Below are positions 27,192 to 38,900 of a DNA stretch of 64,000 bases, in pieces. The notes below the pieces were generated by a model that was not told the origin of the DNA, made no database searches, and saw only the letters and a list, made by a program, of their open reading frames with translations. The stretch spans positions 8,619,001 through 8,683,000 of the forward strand of contig NC_003075.7 in assembly GCF_000001735.4 (NCBI RefSeq). Direction: 5' to 3'. This DNA is from Arabidopsis thaliana (taxonomy: Eukaryota > Streptophyta > Magnoliopsida > Brassicales > Brassicaceae). The translations under genes and the position numbers were made by a program. Each line of letters begins with the position of its first letter. The first letter of the stretch is position 1.

Positions 27192-28019
27192 ATGGCGCTT
27201 CTTCACAAGCAAAACATTTCCTTTGTGATACTCCTCCTCCTCGGTCTCCTTGCCGTCTCTTATGCTTGTGATTGTAGTGACCCTCCTAAACCATCACCAC
27301 ACCCTGTTAAACCGCCAAAACATCCCGCTAAACCACCTAAGCCCCCTACCGTTAAACCACCTACTCACACCCCAAAGCCTCCCACTGTGAAGCCTCCACC
27401 TCCATACATTCCATGCCCTCCTCCGCCCTATACTCCAAAACCTCCAACCGTGAAGCCACCACCACCTCCCTACGTGAAGCCACCACCACCTCCCACTGTG
27501 AAGCCACCACCACCTCCTTACGTGAAGCCACCACCACCCCCTACCGTGAAGCCACCACCACCACCCACGCCGTATACTCCACCACCACCCACGCCGTATA
27601 CTCCTCCACCACCCACGGTGAAGCCACCACCACCACCGGTCGTTACCCCACCACCGCCAACACCAACCCCAGAGGCGCCATGTCCGCCACCACCACCAAC
27701 ACCATATCCTCCTCCGCCTAAACCGGAAACTTGTCCAATCGACGCACTGAAACTAGGCGCATGTGTGGACGTGCTAGGCGGTTTGATTCACATCGGACTA
27801 GGGAAAAGCTACGCTAAGGCAAAGTGTTGCCCACTTCTTGACGACTTAGTGGGTCTTGACGCGGCGGTTTGTCTCTGCACCACCATTAGAGCGAAGCTTC
27901 TCAACATTGACCTCATTATCCCAATTGCTCTAGAGGTTCTTGTCGACTGTGGTAAGACTCCTCCACCTCGTGGCTTCAAGTGTCCTACTCCGCTAAAAAG
28001 GACTCCTCTCTTGGGTTGA
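27192..28019 (+). CDS. Hybrid proline-rich protein with 8-Cys (LTP-like) domain
   Basis: Intronless 275-residue secreted protein of the plant HyPRP type, presumed to act at the cell wall or plasma membrane. The signal peptide ends after SYA (about residue 25). Residues about 30-180 are Pro-rich with KPP/PPPTVKPPPPP and PPPPYVK repeats and a second type (PTPYTPPPP). Residues about 181-265 form the eight-cysteine domain of the bifunctional inhibitor/lipid-transfer superfamily, with the CC pair in AKCCPLL and the CLC in AAVCLCTT, ending DCGKTPPPRGFKCP. A TATA box lies at 27117. The repeat array makes length likely to vary between accessions. It corresponds by position to AT4G15160. The broken relative at 22526 shares the signal peptide. 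Confidence 0.92.
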   Translation: MALLHKQNISFVILLLLGLLAVSYACDCSDPPKPSPHPVKPPKHPAKPPKPPTVKPPTHTPKPPTVKPPPPYIPCPPPPYTPKPPTVKPPPPPYVKPPPPPTVKPPPPPYVKPPPPPTVKPPPPPTPYTPPPPTPYTPPPPTVKPPPPPVVTPPPPTPTPEAPCPPPPPTPYPPPPKPETCPIDALKLGACVDVLGGLIHIGLGKSYAKAKCCPLLDDLVGLDAAVCLCTTIRAKLLNIDLIIPIALEVLVDCGKTPPPRGFKCPTPLKRTPLLG

Positions 28020-29800
28020 TCTCTTTTGTATTTCATTTGATACAACAAAAAAGGGTTTGAGACGTTAAGATCTACTAGATTCTTATTTATGTTTTGCGAA
28101 ACAATAATTAAAAGGGTCTAAATTTAGTAATTGTTCTAAAAATATAAAGCAAATTTTATGTATTGTATGATGATTATGTACGTTGAAATAATGTTATCTG
28201 AAATTTGATTTTTAAAGGACAAACACTACGCAGTGGTCATTGCTCAACGTGTACTGTGTACATGTGGTGTGTCATCCTTGACCCATACTAAGTCAGTCGA
28301 ATAGATATGTGTGTGTTTCAGTATATGTACGTATTAAATTTAATTATAGATACACTAGTTTAAACAATGTTCTTATATATAAACTAGATCTATAAAACAA
28401 CAAAACATTTGGAAAAAAGAAATGAAAGAGAAGATAACAACTAAAGATTATGGCCCTCCCAAGTTTTAATATTCCAAGCGTACAATATCAAAGAGTTGTG
28501 TCACTTAGAATGTGGTGATATATCAATGATCACCATCACCGATTTTATACGTACCCATACGCTACCCTAACGTAAAAGTCGGGAAACATTTGTGGTATAT
28601 AAGACAATGTTATAAGAATATGAATTGTAACTAATATTTGTGGTGGTTTAGAGATTTTTGTTACCAATAAATACATCAGCCTCGTACAATTGATATGTCT
28701 TATTTGTATCTTTTATTTATCTAACTATTGTCTACCGTTCTTTTTCTGCTATTAATTTTATTGTTGTATCAATCAATTTTAATACTGATATGTAGTTTTA
28801 ACTGTTTAAGAAGCAAAGATATAGTATATGCTTACTTTTTAAAATTTATTATAAATTATTATTTTATTATTTTTAAAAAATGAAATTTCTTTTTATATTA
28901 TTTTATTTTGCATAATAATTAATTAAATAAATTTTGATTAAAATACTAAATGTTATGGTTTCATTAAAAACGAAGTTGTAGTATTGTTGACAAATAACAA
29001 ACACTCTATTAACATTCTATCGTACTGTAGAAAAGTGAACATCATATTAATGTAGTATGAAAAAAGTATATACAATATACATTTGGAACATTAATCAATA
29101 AAACTTCAATTGATAGATATCAGGGTTTACCAGTCCCTACCCTAGACAACCTTGGACGAGTCCATAATGTCTTATGTGATGATATGTCTCACTTTTAATA
29201 GAAGTGTGAAAGGAGTTAATCACCCCCATTTAATCCGTCTGGTTTAGTTTAATTGTCATTTTTAGTGTGTTAGTTTCCCAAATTTTTCGGGTTCTAAATT
29301 AATAACTCTATTCCGCCATGTACCATGATTGAATGTTTACCAGGTCAGTTCACATAGTTAAGGAAAATCAGAAAAATGGAACACCATTTCTTGGTGCGAT
29401 AGTTTTTACAATTTTGTCATGATCTTGATGCCTATTGACATATATATATTTTGGATACAACTACTTTATATCTTAACATTGACTACATAGCATTATAAAT
29501 ACATAAGGTACACTTATTTTACTAAGTTTAAATGACCATATAAACCAAAAATATATATATTTATCAGATAAAAAATTACACAAACAATTTCATAAGAATT
29601 ATATTTCTGGCTATATACTTGGATTAGGACCAAAAAAAAAAGAGAGGATTAGCGGGTCATACATACGTATATTCCGAACGGTGTACCCTTTGAAACGAGA
29701 ATATGGGCTTAACTTATTAGGGTTGGTATCTAATGTATTCGGCCCATATTTGTGAACTGTGAGGCCCAATCTAAAAAACCAGCAAAACGACTTTTTTTTT
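28020..29800. other. Intergenic AT-rich DNA, no gene seen
   Basis: No ORF or RNA gene supported. The right end contains GGCCCA-type motifs (about 29740-29765) often found in promoters of plant housekeeping genes, fitting the proteasome gene that follows. Confidence 0.6.
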
Positions 29801-29933
29801 CTTTCCTTTTCCTTTACTTTTCTTGTCAAAGAAGTTCACAAGTCTCGTTCCTTTAATAATCAAGCACCAAGTTCTCAGCGAAATCAAGGAATCGAAAACC
29901 CAGAAGAGGACTCAGTGAACAAATTTCTTCAGG

Positions 29934-30449
29934 TTAAATTTCCTCACTATTCTACTGTGTTTTTGTTCTCAGAATCCTCGAAAATCGTAATATGGTTTTT
30001 CGTATGCTCCTAAAATCTGGGCAATTCATTAGATTTCGTTGCGTAGATAAACTTAAGCTTGATGTATTCTTTGGTACAATGTAATTCTGTTTAGTTCTAT
30101 AACTTGGAATCACTCTAAGTGTAATGTATATTGATGCGAAGTCAAATGTTGCTGAATTTTTGCTCTCCTGCATTTTCCCCAATTTTTTCTGAGCCAGTAT
30201 TGTGAAAAATTGGAGTCTGAGAAAACTGAAAAGTTTAATGGATTCTCATTTAATCAGTGTTCATAGATTCACTAGTTGTTTGACCAGGGCTTAGGCTTAA
30301 TCATTCTTGTGACACTTGGTTTTCTTTTAAATCTGTTTTGATGTTCAGTTTTCTTTGGAAGCTATATACCCATAAACTTAAAATGAATAAAGATGGAAGC
30401 TTTAGCTGATATAATTTGGGTGTTTCTTTCTTTCTTCCTTGGTGTGAAG
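29934..30449 (+). other. Probable 5' UTR intron of the PAC2 gene
   Basis: A leader-like segment ends TTTCTTCAG|GTTAAATT and resumes after GGTGTGAAG just before ATG 30460. The GT and AG borders are consistent with a leader intron. It is inferred without transcript data. Confidence 0.5.
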
Positions 30450-30459
30450 CTGTTTCAAA

Positions 30460-31212
30460 ATGTCTCGGAGGTATGATAGTCGCACCACGATCTTCTCACC
30501 GGAAGGTCGTCTCTACCAGGTTGAATATGCTATGGAAGCTATTGGCAATGCTGGTTCTGCCATTGGAATCTTGGCAAAAGACGGAGTGGTGTTGGTTGGT
30601 GAGAAGAAAGTCACTTCTAAACTTCTTCAAACCTCTTCATCCATGGAGAAAATGTACAAGATCGATGACCATGTGGCTTGTGCAGTTGCTGGTATAATGT
30701 CTGATGCCAACATTCTGATTAACACTGCTCGAGTTCAAGCTCAGCGTTACACCTTTATGTACCAAGAGCCAATGCCCGTTTAGCAGCTGGTTCAGTCTCT
30801 TTGTGACACCAAGCAAGGATACACCCAGTTTGGTGGTCTCCGCCCGTTTGGAGTTTCCTTTCTTTTTGCAGGCTGGGACAGGAACCACGGGTTTCAGCTG
30901 TATATGAGTGACCCAAGTGGAAACTATGGTGGATGGCAAGCTGCAGCTGTTGGAGCAAATAATCAAGCGGCTCAGTCTATTCTTAAGCAAGACTATAAGG
31001 ATGATGCAACGAGGGAAGAAGTGGTTCAGCTCGCTATCAAGGTTTTGAGCAAGACGATGGACAGCACGAGCTTGACAGCTGAAAAACTCGAGCTTGCTGA
31101 GTTGTATCTGACTCCTTCAAAATGTGTTAAGTACCATGTTCACTCGCCTGACTCGCTCACTAAGCTCTTGGTTAAGCATGGTGTGACTCAACCAGCCGCA
31201 GAAACTTCCTAA
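30460..31212 (+). pseudogene. PAC2: 20S proteasome alpha-3 (alpha type-4) subunit copy with nonsense codon
   Basis: Intronless coding region for a full-length alpha-type proteasome subunit, part of the outer ring that gates the 20S core. The N-terminal family signature is present ([27 protein letters not shown] in pieces: [20 protein letters not shown]). The frame is collinear over 250 codons with the Arabidopsis alpha-3 subunit PAC1 as I remember it, through GVSFLFAGWD and YHVHSPDSLTKLLVKHG to TAA at 31210-31212. However codon 108 (30781-30783) is TAG where Glu (GAG) is expected after YQEPMPV. Unless splicing removes this stretch, the product is cut to 107 residues. It is therefore a very young pseudogene, or a gene that needs alternative splicing. 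PAC1 elsewhere in the genome would supply the function. Confidence 0.8.
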
Positions 31213-32400
31213 GCTAGAAACTGGTGACAGTTTTACCTGACCCGCCTGGTTACTGTAGATGTCCATTTGCTTTCTTTCCCTTTGGAGATATCGTATCAGA
31301 ATCAATTTACCACTCTGATTATGTCATGTGATTCATTTGGGTTGACTATCTTTTATCTTGAGATTGATCTTCTTCTAGTCTAAAGTAAAGTTAGACTTTA
31401 GAGGTTTTATTCAATAAATGAATGAGCAATCACCAACGGGCCCATTAGAAAGCCCATAACATTCATTGATTGAGGTAACGGGTTTTAATGGCTCAAATTA
31501 ACGAAGAATCAGAATCTCTTTAAGTTTCACCACGTCGATTTACGGTCAAGAGTGTCTGTTTATTAACAGAACAGTAAAAATGTTACCGCTCAAAGCGTAT
31601 ATCTTGAGCGCCAAATGGAATTTCATTGGTACAATGCCCAGAAGTTCTGGGCCAGAACTGGCCTCATTGTAAGAGATTTTTTAGGAGATTTATGCAGATC
31701 TGGAAAAACAAGTTTTTCTCTCTTGGATTATCTACAAAATATTATTTACTTAAGTAGTTGTCAGTTAGACAATGCCCTGAATCCAAGGAATTGTATCGAC
31801 CGGGATTGAAGAGACCATTCTTGCATCGTCTCTTCTTTTTGCAGCATCGCGATTGTATGAAACATTGATGGCCAGATCTTTCTTCTATAAGTCAATCAAC
31901 CGGCCACCGGAATTACCCTAAAAACATAGAAAATATGTTGAAATATATTGAGATATTAGTCATCGACTATGACTAAGTGTCACAAACTTTTGTGTGATAG
32001 GATTCAATCAATCCAATGGATCTTAGTAAGAATATTTTACATTCTATACCAGTCTAGTTCACATATTTTCTACCACAAATTGTTAATTCCTCACACCTTT
32101 TAAATTCATTTTCTAGTTTGCAGTTTTTTTTTAAGTGTCACTTTACCAGATTACCTCAAACTTAAAAATTATCAAATTATTATCAAAATATACAAATTTA
32201 CTAATTATAAAACAAGTATATATCTAATATCTTATCTTAAAAGGTAAATATATAAATATTTTCTACCTTTTGTCATGTAATACAATTTTTTTCCTATTTA
32301 TTAGGTATCAGAATCTCAATTAATTAAATTCAGAAAAAGTGTGAGAAAATAATTTCCAGTAAGCAAAAAAAAAAAGTATTAACACGACGGCTTCTTCTTT
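31213..32400. other. Intergenic DNA and SDG2 promoter
   Basis: 3' UTR of the proteasome copy to about 31350, then AT-rich DNA with no supported gene. The right edge merges into the SDG2 leader, which begins near GA-rich runs at 32425-32550. Confidence 0.6.
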
Positions 32401-32723
32401 CAGCAAAAAAAAAAAAACATAAACGGAGAAAGAGAGAGAGAACGATACAGAAGAGAAGCCAAGGTCGCAGAGAGAAACAATACACACGGCGACAGATATA
32501 TTTCCCGGCGAAACGGGAACAATAATATATACAGAGAGAGAGAGAGATTTAGTGAGAGAGCTTTCTAGGGTTTTCTTCTTCTCGATTTATCTTCCTTTGA
32601 CCTCGATCTATTCCTCTTCCTTCTCCATAAATTTTCCCTTCTTCTCACCTTCATTCATATCTCTCCTAGCTCCATTCTAGGGTTCTTGATCCGTTTCTCT
32701 ACCTTTTCGTTTTCTTCCTCCGG

Positions 32724-32878
32724 GTATAATTTCTTCTTCAATTCGTTTGTTTTCGCGTCTCTTCGTCTCTTCTAATTTCATCAATTTGGGTCTTGTAGGG
32801 TTTTGAGATTTTCTCCTTCGTCGGGTGAAGAAAACCCTACATTTTGTTTTGTCACTGATTGTGTTTTCGGTGTTTCAG
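32724..32878 (+). other. Probable 5' UTR intron of SDG2
   Basis: Donor CCGG|GTATAATT and acceptor GTGTTTCAG|GTTGTTT flank a T-rich segment in the leader. Inferred from splice signals alone. Confidence 0.5.
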
Positions 32879-32925
32879 GTTGTTTAATTTACTCCGGCGG
32901 GTGACCAAATTGGCGGTGGCAAAGT

Positions 32926-32961
32926 ATGAGTATTGATTTCCCTGGGAAAGGGGAGAGTTAG
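32926..32961 (+). promoter_or_regulatory. Upstream ORF in the SDG2 leader
   Basis: ATG at 32926 opens an 11-residue ORF (MSIDFPGKGES) that stops at 32961, 37 bases before the main ATG at 32999. It could lower translation of the main frame. Confidence 0.55.
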
Positions 32962-32998
32962 GGAAGTTTGGGCTAGAGAGAAATTGGATTGGGTTTCC

Positions 32999-35900
32999 AT
33001 GAGCGATGGGGGTGTCGCATGCATGCCTCTACTGAATATCATGGAAAAGCTTCCAATTGTGGAGAAGACGACTCTTTGTGGAGGCAATGAAAGCAAGACT
33101 GCTGCTACTACGGAAAATGGTCACACATCTATCGCAACCAAGGTTCCGGAGTCTCAGCCAGCTAATAAACCTTCAGCGTCGTCTCAGCCAGTTAAGAAGA
33201 AGAGAATTGTTAAGGTAATTCGTAAAGTGGTTAAGAGGAGACCAAAGCAGCCGCAGAAACAAGCTGATGAGCAGCTGAAAGACCAGCCACCTTCCCAGGT
33301 AGTGCAACTCCCTGCAGAATCACAGTTGCAGATTAAAGAGCAGGATAAGAAGAGTGAGTTTAAAGGAGGAACTAGTGGGGTTAAAGAAGTGGAAAACGGT
33401 GGAGATTCTGGGTTTAAGGATGAAGTGGAAGAGGGTGAATTAGGTACGTTAAAGCTTCATGAGGATTTGGAGAACGGTGAAATCTCTCCAGTAAAGTCAT
33501 TGCAGAAGAGTGAGATTGAAAAGGGCGAGATTGTTGGGGAGAGTTGGAAGAAAGATGAACCTACCAAGGGTGAGTTCAGTCATCTAAAATATCATAAAGG
33601 GTATGTGGAGAGAAGGGATTTTTCAGCAGATAAGAACTGGAAAGGAGGTAAAGAAGAAAGAGAATTCAGATCATGGAGAGATCCCAGTGATGAAATTGAA
33701 AAGGGGGAATTCATCCCAGACAGATGGCAAAAAATGGATACAGGAAAAGATGATCATAGTTATATCAGATCTCGTAGGAATGGAGTAGACAGAGAGAAAA
33801 CGTGGAAATATGAATATGAATATGAACGTACCCCGCCAGGTGGAAGGTTTGTGAATGAGGATATCTACCACCAGAGAGAGTTCAGAAGTGGGCTTGACAG
33901 GACTACGAGGATCAGTTCTAAAATTGTTATAGAGGAAAATTTACATAAGAATGAATACAACAATTCCAGTAATTTTGTAAAGGAGTACTCTTCTACTGGG
34001 AACAGATTGAAGCGACATGGAGCTGAACCAGATAGCATTGAGCGCAAACATTCCTATGCTGATTATGGGGATTATGGGAGTTCTAAATGTAGAAAACTTT
34101 CAGATGATTGTTCCCGCTCTCTTCACTCGGACCACTACTCACAGCATTCTGCTGAGAGACTGTACAGAGATTCATATCCATCAAAAAATTCATCTCTGGA
34201 AAAGTATCCTAGAAAGCATCAAGACGCATCTTTCCCTGCCAAGGCTTTTTCAGACAAACATGGACACAGCCCTTCGCGATCTGACTGGTCCCCACATGAC
34301 CGGTCTAGGTACCATGAAAACAGGGATAGAAGTCCATATGCTCGGGAGAGATCACCATACATCTTTGAGAAGTCTTCACATGCTCGTAAAAGATCTCCTC
34401 GTGACCGCCGTCACCATGATTATAGAAGAAGTCCAAGTTACTCTGAGTGGTCACCTCATGATCGCTCTAGGCCTAGTGATCGCAGGGACTATATTCCTAA
34501 CTTTATGGAAGATACCCAGAGCGATCGTAACAGGCGCAATGGGCATAGGGAAATAAGCAGGAAAAGTGGAGTTAGGGAGAGGAGGGATTGTCAGACTGGT
34601 ACGGAGCTTGAGATTAAGCACAAATATAAGGAATCTAATGGAAAAGAGTCAACCTCGTCAAGCAAAGAATTGCAAGGTAAAAACATTTTGTACAACAATA
34701 GTCTGCTGGTTGAGAAAAATTCCGTCTGTGATTCATCCAAGATTCCAGTTCCGTGTGCAACGGGAAAAGAGCCTGTGCAAGTTGGTGAAGCCCCAACAGA
34801 AGAGTTGCCATCAATGGAGGTAGATATGGACATTTGTGACACACCACCTCACGAGCCTATGGCGTCTGATTCATCCTTGGGGAAGTGGTTTTATCTTGAT
34901 TACTATGGCACAGAACATGGGCCTGCAAGGTTATCCGATCTCAAAGCTCTTATGGAGCAAGGCATTCTGTTCTCCGATCATATGATAAAGCATTCAGATA
35001 ATAATAGGTGGGTCACTATTGAAAATGCAACATCTCTGCGGTCAACATGAATTTTCCATCAGTCGTGTCAGATGCAGTGACACAGCTCGTAAATCCTCCT
35101 GAAGCTCCTGGTAATTTATTAGAAGACATTGCAGATACTACTGAAGCAGTTTGTATTGAGCAAGGAGCTGGAGATTCCTTGCCTGAATTAGTGTCCGTAC
35201 GGACCCTACCAGATGGTAAAGAAATTTTTGTAGAGAATCGTGAAGATTTCCAGATTGATATGAGGGTCGAAAATCTCTTGGATGGTCGTACTATCACTCC
35301 TGGCAGAGAATTTGAAACACTTGGAGGTAAAAGATGTACATATGTTTGCTTTCCGGCCACAAAATTGATGCTTTTCCAGCCCAAAATGATAGAACATATC
35401 GAGAGCATTTTTTTTAAACATATTTAGCTGATTTTATCCCGACACTTCTATGCCCTAAGATAAGCTTATTTTCATCACTTTGCAGAAGCTCTGAAGGTTA
35501 ATGTTGAGTTTGAGGAGACCAGAAGATGTGTGACATCTGAAGGTATGTTTCGTTGGCACCATTTGCACTTTTGTAGCATGACATGATTTTATCTATCTGT
35601 TTCTATTCCTTTCTGGTAGTTTTCGCCCCCAACAATACCAAATTCTCCCCGAAGCAGAAAGCAGAACCAAACAAATGTTTATATCTACTTGTTATATATG
35701 TTTGTATCTATATTAGATCGTTTCTAGTGTTTGAAGTCGTGCAAATCTGGGCATTTGGCACGAAAGTATAGGGAAGTGTTTGATGTTTGTTAAAGATGTA
35801 ATAACCTACTTGCCATATGATGGTTTGTGCATGAGCATGAAGATTCATTTAGACGACATCAACTTTGAATACTTCATAGCGTCTTGCATAGCTGCATTTT

Positions 35901-38900
35901 TTGCACAACTGTATTTAGAAGTTCTACTCTGGGATTTGCAGGTATCACCTGGCGTCACTATCCAGAGGCGAAACAATGGGATCTGATGGTTGAGGAGTTG
36001 TTGGGATGTTCCGCCCCATGAAAAGGGCGATCGAAGAATTTAAGTCAGACGATGCTTATGGTTCCGAGAGTGATGAGATAGGCAGCTGGTTTTCAGGTCG
36101 TTGGTCTTGCAAAGGCGGGGATTGGATAAGACAAGATGAAGCTTCTCAAGATAGATATTACAAAAAGAAAATTGTTCTGAATGATGGTTTCCCGTTATGC
36201 CTGATGCAGAAATCTGGTCATGAGGATCCTCGGTGGCATCACAAGGATGACTTGTATTATCCTCTCAGTAGCTCTAGGCTTGAACTTCCTCTGTGGGCTT
36301 TTTCTGTTGTAGATGAGAGAAATCAGACGAGGGGAGTAAAAGCTAGTTTGCTGTCCGTAGTTAGGCTGAACTCTTTGGTTGTTAATGACCAAGTTCCACC
36401 AATTCCTGATCCTCGAGCAAAAGTTCGTAGTAAGGAGAGGTGCCCTTCAAGGCCTGCTCGTCCATCCCCTGCATCTAGTGATTCCAAGAGGGAATCAGTA
36501 GAAAGTCATTCCCAATCAACAGCTTCCACTGGTCAAGATTCACAGGGACTTTGGAAAACCGACACATCTGTAAACACTCCTAGGGATCGTCTGTGTACAG
36601 TCGATGATTTGCAATTGCATATAGGTGATTGGTTCTACACGGATGGGGCTGGACAAGAACAAGGACCTCTGTCATTTTCGGAGCTCCAGAAATTGGTGGA
36701 GAAAGGTTTCATTAAGAGCCACAGCAGTGTCTTCAGGAAATCTGATAAAATCTGGGTCCCTGTTACTTCTATCACAAAATCTCCTGAAACCATTGCCATG
36801 CTTCGGGGGAAAACCCCAGCTCTGCCTTCAGCTTGTCAAGGCCTTGTTGTCTCAGAGACTCAAGATTTCAAGTATTCTGAAATGGACACAAGTCTAAACT
36901 CGTTCCATGGTGTGCACCCTCAGTTTCTTGGTTATTTCCGTGGGAAACTTCATCAATTGGTTATGAAAACATTCAAGAGTCGGGATTTTTCTGCTGCCAT
37001 AAACGATGTTGTAGACTCTTGGATCCATGCAAGACAGCCTAAGAAAGAGAGTGAAAAGTACATGTACCAATCATCAGGTATGCATAACTACCAGAATTTA
37101 AACGTGATCCTGTCCCTCCTATTAACTAGTACTTTCTTGTTGGCTCAGTTTCCTTTAACTTATTGGTTTCTGAACTTGGGTGGTTGTCTCCTTCTTTTCT
37201 TCAGTCCTTCTAGGTTAACCTATGTTCAATTTGTGCATCTTAATTTTTTTTTAACATTTTTCACTCCTCGGTTTTGCTTTGGTTCATAAACATCAGAATT
37301 GAATTCTTGCTATACGAAAAGAGCTCGCTTGATGGCTGGTGAAAGTGGAGAAGATTCTGAAATGGAAGATACCCAAATGTTTCAGAAGGATGAGTTGACA
37401 TTTGAGGATTTATGTGGGGACTTAACCTTCAATATCGAAGGAAATAGATCTGCTGGCACCGTGGGGATTTACTGGGGTCTGTTGGATGGCCATGCATTAG
37501 CACGGGTGTTTCATATGTTGAGATATGATGTAAAATCACTTGCATTTGCTTCCATGACTTGTAGACATTGGAAGGCCACTATTAATTCATACAAAGATAT
37601 TTCAAGACAAGTTGACTTATCTTCTTTGGGTCCCAGCTGCACAGATTCTAGGCTCAGGAGTATTATGGTGAATACTCTATGCTTTCCGTTTACATAATTT
37701 GAGGTATATTAGTATTTTCATTATTTGACATGACATTCTCTTGCAGAACACTTACAACAAGGAGAAGATAGACTCTATAATTCTGGTTGGTTGTACAAAC
37801 GTGACTGCCAGCATGCTTGAGGAAATTCTTCGTTTACATCCCCGTATATCTTCTGTAGACATCACAGGCTGCTCCCAGTTTGGAGATTTGACAGTGAACT
37901 ATAAAAACGTAAGTTGGCTCAGATGCCAGAATACTCGATCAGGTGAATTACATTCCAGGATAAGGAGTCTGAAACAGACTACAGATGTTGCTAAGTCTAA
38001 GGGTTTAGGGGGCGATACAGATGATTTTGGTAACCTTAAGGATTACTTTGATCGAGTAGAAAAGCGAGACTCAGCCAATCAGTTATTCCGGAGAAGCTTA
38101 TACAAACGCTCAAAATTGTACGATGCAAGGAGATCATCTGCCATACTATCCAGGGATGCTCGTATCAGGCGATGGGCAATTAAAAAGTCAGAACATGGGT
38201 ATAAGCGAGTGGAGGAATTCCTTGCTTCAAGTCTTCGAGGCATAATGAAGCAGAATACTTTTGACTTCTTTGCATTGAAGGTGCTTTCTGGTACTTGTGT
38301 CTGCTATCTTTTCTTTATCACCTGTTAAAAATTGATCCTAATGTATTGTTGGTATCAGGTTTCTCAGATCGAGGAAAAAATGAAAAATGGTTACTACGTT
38401 AGTCATGGTTTGAGATCTGTCAAGGAGGATATCAGCCGGATGTGCAGGGAAGCAATTAAGTATGATTTCTTTTTCCTCTGTCTGAGTGGCTTCTTTTAGT
38501 ACATGATTATGCCAATAACACTCAAATAGTTTTTCTTGCAAATTATGGATAAGCAATATGCTGAATGATTGCGGATGTTCTTTCTGGGTTATTGGTTATC
38601 ATTAGGAAACTAGTCAATATTCGTTTTTTTGCCATGTGCTCTCTCGGTTTCTTGCCCTCAGTTTGTTAGGCTGTAGGATTGCTTATTTCTAATTGTTATG
38701 CCTTTGCCGTTGAATGATTGCTTTCATTGACTCCTAGTTGTTAAGTAGAAGGTAATCTTTTGTAAAAAAGGTAAAATTTAATTTTTCATTTCCTGTACTA
38801 CTAGTTTTGTAATTTTTCTTCTGACTCTCTTATGTATCCAGGGGGGAGGAATAGAGGGGGGCTCGAAAGACATGAACCGAATCATTGCACTATTTATTCA

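Noticed and set aside
27413..27721. Thr-rich ORF overlapping the HyPRP gene
   Set aside because: Shadow frame of the Pro-rich repeats (CCACCA read as ACC/CAC).
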